From Rhodocollybia butyracea (taxonomy: Eukaryota; Basidiomycota; Agaricomycetes; Agaricales; Omphalotaceae), in contig JADNRY010001243.1 in assembly GCA_015501585.1 (NCBI GenBank), positions 1 to 14,211 on the forward strand: a stretch of 14,211 bases of DNA, read 5' to 3'. Position numbers and translations under genes: made by a program. The notes under the pieces are model-generated. The model was not told the DNA's origin, made no database searches, and saw only the letters and a program-made list of their open reading frames with translations. Position 1 is the stretch's first letter. Every line of letters starts with the position of its first letter. Below, one piece after another: positions 8,527 through 14,211 of this stretch.

Positions 8527-9019
8527 TCAATTCCTCGAGGTTATTAGAAAACCCTGTGCTACTGGTTTAGGGGTTACATTTTCTGTGGGTTGCTCCAACT
8601 TAGATGAGTTTGCCAAAATGGCTGCGGTTCCTCTAGCAAAAGTTGGTATAGTCAACCTTCTGTTTGTCATTGGTTCAGTCAGAGTGACGGTCTGTCTACC
8701 ATCTGTAAAGTTCTGTATTTGAGTCTGTAACAGTGTGTCAAATGGTCTTCCTAATAACAAGTCATAGGCAGGTTCTTTGATCACGTGCACTTGTAGTAGC
8801 ACTGTCATGTCTCCAAATATGAACGGCACATTTTCTTGCAAGTCCCTAATGATTTTTTCTAAGGCTTTATTTGCACTTTGCATATAAATTACTATATCTG
8901 GATTCCAGATCAACCCTGACTTTTTCAGCTTGTCCTGCGATACAGAGACAATCTGTGATCCGAGAGTCGATAAACATTCCACATGTATTTCTTCCATTCA
9001 AGAGGGGATAGATTGATCT
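8527..9019 (-). pseudogene. Retropepsin-type aspartic protease domain, active site broken by a one-base shift
   Basis: This would be the dimeric aspartic protease that cleaves Gag-Pol. The catalytic D-S-G triad is recognisable at about 8957-8974: one minus-strand frame reads FIDS and the shifted frame resumes at GSQIVSVSQ. A single extra base inside the triad therefore splits the motif. Downstream in one open frame (8527-8997) are VPFIFGDMTVLLQVHVIKEP and AYDLLLGRPFDTL, the hydrophobic flap/core and the second conserved 'ILLGRPF' motif of retropepsin-like proteases. The frame ends at TSRN*, and conserved text continues in other frames into the RT linker. Identification is firm; activity from this copy is unlikely. 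Confidence 0.85.
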
Positions 9020-9705
9020 CAACTTTGTGAGTCTTTAGCTACCACAACTTGTTTAGGGGTTTCATCAGGGGCCAACGTCTCTAGGTACTGTAGTACAACA
9101 TCTCCAACTACAAATGCTGAGACTTGTTCACCACTATTTGTCATTTCAGTTTTCTTCTGCCAAGTCACATTAGGAAGTGAATGCACATCTATAGCATCAC
9201 TCTTGAGTTCCACTGTTTCCAGTTGAGCTCTGACTTGTGTTGACTTTGGCTTGATTTCCTGAGTTCACTCTTTGTTGCGTGACTCTAAATTTCAATTCTT
9301 CTCTCACAGGTTTGGCTGCAGACAACAAGTCACTGGCCTTGACAGAGATATCACTATCAAGTATTTTTGTTCACTAACTCATTGACTGTGCCCATTTCTG
9401 TACTGGCGCAACAAAGCTATACAATGGACCATTTTCTGACTTATCCAAGTCTGCTGGTCATCTTTTCTTAGATTTTCTTTACTTGATATTCCTTTTATTG
9501 GTAGTTCTGATACATCTCTAACATTAAGAAATGGATTTTCAGGTACAACTCCTTCATCAAATCCAATATCTTTGAATTTCACTTTTTCTCTTGTTCTCCA
9601 ATTCATGTCATTATTCACCTTAGCTGCTTGATTAGGTCTGTTCTCAGGGGACATTGGTGCAGCCTTCCTATTTACATTAGTAGGAGTCCCAATCATTGAA
9701 GCGCC
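9020..9705 (-). pseudogene. Pol N-terminal linker before protease
   Basis: The frame continues from the TGA at 9706-9708 with GASMIGTPTNVNRKAAPMS, so this part is either reached by read-through or that stop is a mutation. It reads to a stop near 9379. In another frame at about 9240-9385 it contains ISVKASDLLSAAKPVREEL, like the segment that precedes protease in basidiomycete Gypsy Pols (a helical 'ELL...SPEVR' motif). A third open piece (9019-9213) includes FVVGDVVLQYLETLAPDE. No catalytic function is evident; it is a spacer and possible processing region. Confidence 0.6.
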
Positions 9706-12128
9706 TCATTTTTCCGCCTCTTCTTTCTGTCTTCGAGTCTGCACAAATGCTTCTAGCTCAGCCAATGTAGGCGCAACTTGCTGTTGCATAGGCATACTCA
9801 TATTATTATTATACCCCTGATTGTGATACATTGAGTTCATCATCTGAGGCAGTTGGAATTTGGTGTAGAAGTCATATTCACGTGACCAGTTGGATTCCAT
9901 CCAACTTGCGAAAATGAACTCTGCATTTGCGGGACTGAGAAAGGTTGTTGCATGAACTGGTTCATGTGTCCAGGCAGTTGGTACATCATCTGTGATGGTG
10001 CACACTACCTGCAGACTGCAATTCTCTTTCTAAGTTGGCAATTCTTAAATCTTTCTCGCTCAACTGATTACTCAAGTAGGTGGACATAGTGGCAGTGTTG
10101 ATCATTCCAGGAATATTCCCTGGAGTACTCTGTACTAAATGCACATTTCTCATACCTTCTTTCTCTCTCTTCTCTTTCTCAGCATAATAATAGTCTATTT
10201 CTGTCCTTTTCTGAGATTGCTCCAACTGGTTGCCTTGGAATAGGATAGTTGCCAGGTAATCTAGCTCTTCCATTCACAAGTACAATTCTTCCTAGTTCTA
10301 GTAAGTCTTGTCTGTGCTGACAATCACCAGCAACATGTCCTTCTTCACTGCAGAAGTAACATACTACCTTGCTGTTATTGCTTGCCACTCATAAGGAGTC
10401 CTATTATCCACATTATTGGACTTTGCATGATTGACTTCAGGAACCTGATGAGATGCATATCCCTGAGGTACATTTCTACTAACATTGTTCTGCTGGAATG
10501 TCCTCATGAGATCATTCATGTACTTAGAATTTTCTTGTCTAAGTTGATCCTGAGAAATTTTGATAGTGTCCATCAACACTGCCAATTTCTCGGAAATCAT
10601 ATCATTGATCTGTTGCTGAAGTTGCTCTTGCTTGACTTGTACAGGAGCAGAGTAACTAGCATTTGTTCGAGTTGCTACAGATGCCATGGGATCTGTTCCC
10701 GGCATTGTACCTCTTACAATAGATTCTCCTTGTGAAATGACATCATCAATGTCATACATATCTTCAGGACGTACTTTCTGACCTGCTGGTACTTGGTCTC
10801 GTTTTGCCTTTGATGTGTAGTGATGCAAAAATAGCACTTCGGAAACTTGGATCCAACGCCGCTGAGAATTTATCTACAAGTTCACGGTTTGTCACCAACG
10901 GTTCCTGTTTGTACTGCTGCACCAGCTACAGGAGGAGGGTTGAGCTCAAGTTTTATGGCTCGAAATCTCCTAACCAAAGCCATGTATTCATCTAATTCTG
11001 TACTATCAATATTCTTGTACTTCTTGAATAAGCGGTTCAATTCTCGGATAGTGCCTCTTTTCTTCATCATCAGTCAGCTCGCTGAGGTAGCTACTTAAAA
11101 CTGCTCTCTTGAAGTACACTAAATGATGATCAGTACCCGGGAGTAGTAAACTCAGTCATGTGCTTTTCTCATTCCCAGAGAGAAACTTGCTTCATCCGGG
11201 TTAAACCTTACTGACCATTTTTCTTCTTGGTCTGACTTTCAATTAGTGTCATACGCTTACAATCTCACTGAATAGATTATCTAAAGTAACATCCAAAAAT
11301 ATCTTCCGCACTTTCATTGGGGTCATCAGTTCCTTCAGAGGTAAGCCTTGGAGCGTCCCTCGAACCAGGTCTAGGCATGGTAGTAGACATGATGGGAAAT
11401 AAAGTTGCAGGAGGTGGGGGGAGTGTTTGCTGGGAGTTCAAAGGTAAATTCAAAAGTCCTGGCGATAGTGCTTGGCCAAAACTGAATGCAAATGGAGGAG
11501 GTGTTTTATTTCCTTCCTTCAATCCAAGTTCAAAGAGTGTTTCAGACTCTTCTTCAACTTGTTGTCACTGTCTGAAGTACTGTCTGTAGATCTCTGTCTT
11601 TCTCAGACTCTGAATCAGCAGGGATGAGTTGAGTAGAGGCAAAGTTCTCAAATTCTTCAAAGGATGGTAATTCCTCAAAAGGTTGTTCTTCCTCTTCAGA
11701 GTAATAACTATCAAAACTCCCAGGGAGTGTACGAGATTCTGGTAGTTTTTCAAACTGTCTGGATGTAAGTCCAGGTGAAGGCGGTAGTGGGGTTATTAAT
11801 GAACCAGGTGAAGTCACAGGAACTGTGTGTCTTCTCTGAAGTTCCAAGTTCGATTTTATTCTTTCTTGGGTAACACCTTGTAATTCTAAGACAGCTCTGT
11901 CTCGGATTGGTGTTAAAGACTTCTTATCTGGACTTGGATTTCTCGATGATGGAGTAAGTGAGCCTGAATGTAGACTACTTTGAGACACAGATTCTTGAGC
12001 TCTCTAGATGCTCTTGTATCTCTGGCTTGTTCTGAACTAATAGTCTAGCTGTCTTGTCTTCTTCAGATTCAATTGCTACAGCAGGTTCAAATGTTCTTTT
12101 GCTTCTTTTGGGAGCAATAGTTTTTTAT
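9706..12128 (-). pseudogene. gag: Gag polyprotein, frame-broken
   Basis: This encodes the capsid/nucleocapsid part of the element. The minus-strand frame can be followed from about 12128, where no intact ATG is seen (ATA at the expected place), through a Ser/Pro/Glu-rich N-terminus. One open piece is 11554-11988 with RTLPGSFDSYYSEEEEQPFE; the next is 11277-11522 with a Pro-rich stretch. A capsid-like segment at about 10840-11290 includes the pieces KRGTIRELNRLFKKY, MALVRRFRAIKLELN and ELVDKFSAALDPSFRSAIF. A Gln-rich helical region follows (10364-10837), then the zinc knuckle (10320-10361), a Lys/Glu-rich coil and a Met/Gln/Asn-rich tail to about 9709. I count about seven frame changes, near 12000, 11550, 11290, 11075, 10890-10810, 10385 and 10225, with more around 10000-9860. 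The end is placed at an in-frame TGA at 9706-9708, beyond which the same frame continues toward protease. The true Gag/Pol boundary is uncertain. Confidence 0.85.
10320..10361 (-). other. CCHC zinc knuckle of Gag nucleocapsid
   Basis: The minus strand encodes CYFCSEEGHVAGDC, an exact C-x2-C-x4-H-x4-C knuckle. This motif binds one zinc ion and the element's RNA during packaging. It sits in the local open frame 10179-10388, and the four zinc-binding codons are intact. A frame change just upstream separates it from the preceding Gag segment, whose frame runs into a stop around 10364. Confidence 0.93.
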
Positions 12129-12177
12129 AGTTTGGCACAGGCCTGGCAGACGTTCAATGAATTTTAATCTTTTGACC

Positions 12178-12195
12178 CCCTCGCGGTGGGCTCCA
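12178..12195 (-). other. Primer-binding site (tRNA-primed minus-strand start)
   Basis: On the minus strand, two bases after the 5' LTR end, the sequence reads TGGAGCCCACCGCGAGGG. TGG pairs with the CCA tail of a tRNA, and the rest would pair with an acceptor strand reading about GGTGGGC followed by discriminator T. A U at position 73 is typical of eukaryotic tRNA-Cys and of many tRNA-Gln. I cannot name the tRNA without the host tRNA set. Position, spacing and TGG start are standard for Gypsy elements. Confidence 0.75.
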
Positions 12196-12599
12196 GATGA
12201 TATGCTAACTCGGGCTGCACACGAAAGTGAATGAAAGACTAAGTCCAACACACAACACACACACACTATGGATCAAGCACAAGTTCGGAGGGGTACACAA
12301 AAAGATATATAATTCAAAGTACAATCAATTTAATAGATTTTCTTCACAAGTTCTATTGAACTTGGGCGTGTTTTCTGTTCTTTGGACCTAAAAACTTTAC
12401 TTTGAGAGACCCTAATAGCTTTACTTATATTACTTCTTCTTGAATACAAGTCTAATTGCTTAATACTGTCTGTCTTTCTGTTACTAAGTCTAGCCTTTCA
12501 GAACTAATCACTAGAAGCACCTGAACACTACTAGCTGAGACTGTGAGCCAAAGCCAGAAGTGGGGGTAAGAATGCTTCCTCCATTTCGTGTAGGACACT

Positions 12600-12609
12600 C
12601 CTTATATTC
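12600..12609 (-). promoter_or_regulatory. Candidate TATA element of the LTR promoter
   Basis: On the minus strand this reads GAATATAAGG, and the same ten bases occur in the other LTR at 1777-1786. It is the best TATA-like match shared by both LTRs in a central position, about 600 nt into the LTR in element sense. That would leave about 400 nt of R plus U5. It lies inside the otherwise divergent block, so its conservation may be meaningful. The assignment is inference from sequence alone. Confidence 0.3.
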
Positions 12610-12777
12610 TAAATCTGATCATGTACAATTATCACAGCATAAATACTCCATACGAGCTGTGCGGGAGTACATATGCTCTTGTTATTCAATAAATAGCTCA
12701 TGAAATATTTATTTCACGCGCTGTCTTAAATCTGCGGGACGCCGCGGCATGATCTCGGAATGGTCCCGGAACCTCGG

Positions 12778-12844
12778 CACATCAATCTCCTCACATCAAT
12801 CTCCTCGGGTCGGCGATACATTAATCTCCTCACATCAATTTCTG
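12778..12844. repeat. Four copies of a 14-bp motif in the right LTR
   Basis: This is the counterpart of 1953-2020 in the 5' LTR, with the tandem pair at 12778-12791 and 12792-12805 followed by the two variants. The spacer is one base shorter (a G-run length change). Being in the 5' LTR, this copy would be the active promoter element. Confidence 0.8.
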
Positions 12845-13201
12845 ATGGGAAGTCCCGCTTGGACCGTTAACGTTGATACTTGTTCTTTCTTCTATAAATC
12901 TATTTGTAAGTCTTCTAGTTGCAATAAGATATCTTAGGATCGCTTCAACAGTCTGAGTATTAGTCTTTATTTGTGGTGGGTTTCAGTATTCTTGTACTAT
13001 CATTGATTACAACTGTGTTCTGTTGCCGAGACTCAGTTTTGATGTCATCAACAATTAACATCCGTGTGTTTTAGTGATACCGCGCGGTAACGGGGATTTC
13101 TAGAATACTTTGTATAGCACATGAGCTCAATGCAGTCTGATTTGATGCCGAAAACGCGCATACATTGCGCGTTTATGCCCAAATAATTATGGGTCGTATC
13201 A

Positions 13202-14068
13202 CCGGTTGTTCCTTCGGATGTACGCGATTCTGATTACTCAAAGGTTGACCCATGAGGAATTGCAAGAGTAGAGAGCATCTTTTCGTGCCATAAAGAGGGA
13301 ATCAGGAGGAGGATCTATAATGTTTTAGATTAACGCGAGCAGGGAAAAACTAATGTCACGTACCAGGCTAGTATTTATCGATCAATGTTCAATATTCAAC
13401 TGCGATATTCTATAGACGGACAGGAAGGCCTGAAGATTCATCAACAACAGTTGTTCGCTACTGCTGATTTGTGCTGGAACTCCACTAGTTGAGCTTGAGC
13501 TCAAGTTTGTTTGCATCCTGGAATCTTTTTTAGTAACCAAAAACGGGGAAAAAGACGCATGTAAACAACATTGCTCTCGGCACTAGTGTCTTCACATCTC
13601 CATTGTTGATGTTTATTGGTTTGCTAGTTTGAGTATTGTGTCTTCAACAACTTCAAGGTATTCGTTATCGACATCACGCCTAGTTTTGTCTAAGTGGAAT
13701 AGAGTGTATTTGCAATCGGTTGGGTGACTTCGGCGTCTCCTCGCTACGTCACACAACAATCGCGGATGACGACCGCAAGCTTGTCACGCCGTCTCATCTG
13801 CGTCTCCTCGTTACATGTCACCTTTTTAGCGGTTGCAGATTACGCTCTAATGAGAATTGCGGTAACAAAGCAAAGTGAAAAACATGTACTTTTTTGACAG
13901 CGCTAGTCACAGACACGTGTTTCTCCGAGTCGATTAAGGACTTGATTAAGGATATTCCTTTGCCTCAACAAGAAATCTATATTTACGATATCAGTTATTC
14001 TTTCCGGATCTCTTTCTGTTGCTAAGGGACGCATTACTTTTTCTCGAAAGTTCTTGTACTTGTACTGT
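13202..14068. other. Right flanking host DNA without a supported gene
   Basis: Stops are frequent in all frames, and nothing reads as a conserved protein. The only structure noted is an imperfect direct repeat, GCGTCTCCTCGCTACGTCAC at about 13733-13752 and GCGTCTCCTCGTTACATGTC at about 13800-13819. It lies in a CG-richer stretch that may belong to the promoter of the gene starting at 14114. Confidence 0.4.
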
Positions 14069-14075
14069 TATAAAG
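14069..14075 (+). promoter_or_regulatory. Possible TATA box before the right-edge gene start
   Basis: TATAAAG lies 39 bp before the ATG at 14114. The distance would give a very short leader, which is acceptable in fungi but not proof. It is supported only by its position and the open frame that follows. Confidence 0.25.
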
Positions 14076-14113
14076 ATCAAAGTCACTGTCTTTTGTTGGA
14101 CAGAAAACTACTC

Positions 14114-14211
14114 ATGGATCACCGTGTCTGCGCAGGTGGCTTGACATCCGGCCAAACATTTGAACAGCATGGACGTCTGCTGGGGTTCCCTTATCTCACT
14201 ACAGACACCGT
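14114..14211 (+). CDS. Possible start of a host gene, truncated by window end
   Basis: ATG at 14114 opens 32 codons without a stop to the window edge, beginning MDHRVCAGGLTSGQTFEQHG. The A at -3 is absent (the context before ATG is CTC), so the start is not ideal. An intron donor (GCGCAG followed by GTGGCT) could also cut it early. I do not recognise the protein, and 32 codons are too few to be sure it is coding. Confidence 0.25.
   Translation, partial: MDHRVCAGGLTSGQTFEQHGRLLGFPYLTTDT

Larger units (their letters stand above)
4468..9705 (-). pseudogene. pol: Pol polyprotein (PR-RT-RNase H-IN), frame-broken
   Basis: This region encodes the enzymes of the element in Gypsy order: protease, reverse transcriptase, RNase H, integrase, then a short acidic tail ending at TGA 4468-4470. 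Coding similarity to basidiomycete Gypsy Pol is continuous, but it moves between the three minus-strand frames at a dozen or more points. These include about 8965, 8527-8450, 8130, 7670, 7195, 6890, 6750, 6655, 5700, 5590-5450, 5391, 5130 and 4665. The breaks look like one- or two-base indels, because the next frame resumes the conserved protein with almost no loss. Domain entries follow separately. The terminal tail (4468-4656, pieces such as DMEIAHIEELPEIEYEND) is acidic and shows no chromodomain that I can recognise. Confidence 0.92.
1367..13201 (-). mobile_element. Ty3/Gypsy-type LTR retrotransposon, full-length but frame-broken, with an antisense passenger gene
   Basis: Two long direct repeats flank an interior of about 9.8 kb. 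Both begin TGATA and end TATCA. On the minus strand the order is 5' LTR (12198-13201), primer-binding site, Gag with CCHC knuckle, protease, reverse transcriptase, RNase H, integrase, antisense gene, purine tract, 3' LTR (1367-2379). Integrase downstream of RNase H is the diagnostic order of Ty3/Gypsy (Metaviridae) as opposed to Copia elements. Segment wording such as LLLGRPFDTL (protease end), GYDER...SRDLTTFQTPFG (RT) and ARFGSITYNDREARFSQPK (RNase H) matches what I know of basidiomycete Gypsy Pol proteins. At about 11.8 kb it is long for a fungal Gypsy element, and part of the excess is the plus-strand gene at 2748-4338. The coding frame is interrupted many times, so the copy looks non-autonomous unless the breaks are sequencing errors. 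The 5 bp on the two outer sides do not match as a target-site duplication. Confidence 0.95.
12198..13201 (-). repeat. 5' LTR of the retrotransposon (right copy)
   Basis: This 1004-bp repeat is the partner of 1367-2379. It is the 5' LTR for the minus-strand element: on its interior side a TGG-starting primer-binding site follows after 2 bp, and Gag begins within about 70 bp. Outside the divergent block (about 12590-12707) it differs from the left LTR by roughly a dozen or so changes counted by eye. Many are one-base length changes in short G or T runs. Confidence 0.96.

Noticed and set aside
10382..11589. Plus-strand open frames opposite Gag, including a Gly-rich one at 11317-11589
   Set aside because: Their composition is the reverse complement of the Pro-rich and Gln-rich Gag segments; no splice or promoter context supports them.
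4468..12128. Repeat-induced point mutation as the cause of inactivation
   Set aside because: Frame breaks are mainly indels. I see no excess of C-to-T stops, and the LTR differences are mostly length changes outside the divergent block.
12160..12197. A tRNA gene fragment ending in CCA at the Gag side of the 5' LTR
   Set aside because: Only about 16 bases resemble a tRNA 3' end, and the T-loop spacing upstream is wrong. It fits a primer-binding site, not a gene.

Overview
The window looks like fungal nuclear DNA, most likely from a basidiomycete (Agaricomycetes-type). Two things suggest this: the Pol protein segments closely resemble the Ty3/Gypsy (Metaviridae) elements common in mushroom-forming fungi, and the plus-strand gene is cut by very short introns (52-61 nt) with GTATGT/GTAAGT-type donors and YAG acceptors. 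No bacterial gene, rRNA, tRNA gene or CRISPR array is visible.

Almost all of the window (1367-13201, about 11.8 kb) is one large LTR retrotransposon lying on the minus strand. Its LTRs are about 1 kb each (3' LTR 1367-2379, 5' LTR 12198-13201) and end in a 5-bp inverted repeat, TGATA...TATCA. A tRNA-type primer-binding site follows the 5' LTR after 2 bp, and a purine tract abuts the 3' LTR. Read right to left on the minus strand, the interior codes for Gag (with a CCHC zinc knuckle), protease, reverse transcriptase, RNase H and integrase. This is the Gypsy order. The reading frame is broken at more than a dozen places, mostly by single-base shifts, so this copy cannot make Gag-Pol as it stands, although most catalytic codons are still readable locally.

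The unusual part is 2748-4338, between integrase and the 3' LTR. Here the opposite (plus) strand carries a separate gene with its own TATA box, a pyrimidine-rich leader, an ATG at 2873 and five small introns. It codes for a protein of about 350 residues that I do not recognise, with basic and acidic stretches. The gene converges tail to tail with pol. Its last exon seems to carry one frameshift that removes about 45 C-terminal residues. Because it is antisense to the element, its introns cannot be spliced out of the retrotransposition RNA, so an intron-bearing passenger could travel with the element.

The flanks (1-1366 and 13202-14211) are host DNA. The left flank may hold a short-intron minus-strand gene or its remains. 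The right flank ends with a TATA box and an ATG opening a plus-strand frame that runs off the window. Neither is recognised. No target-site duplication is visible, and the two LTRs are nearly identical except for one strongly divergent block. Both facts hint that this copy has recombined.
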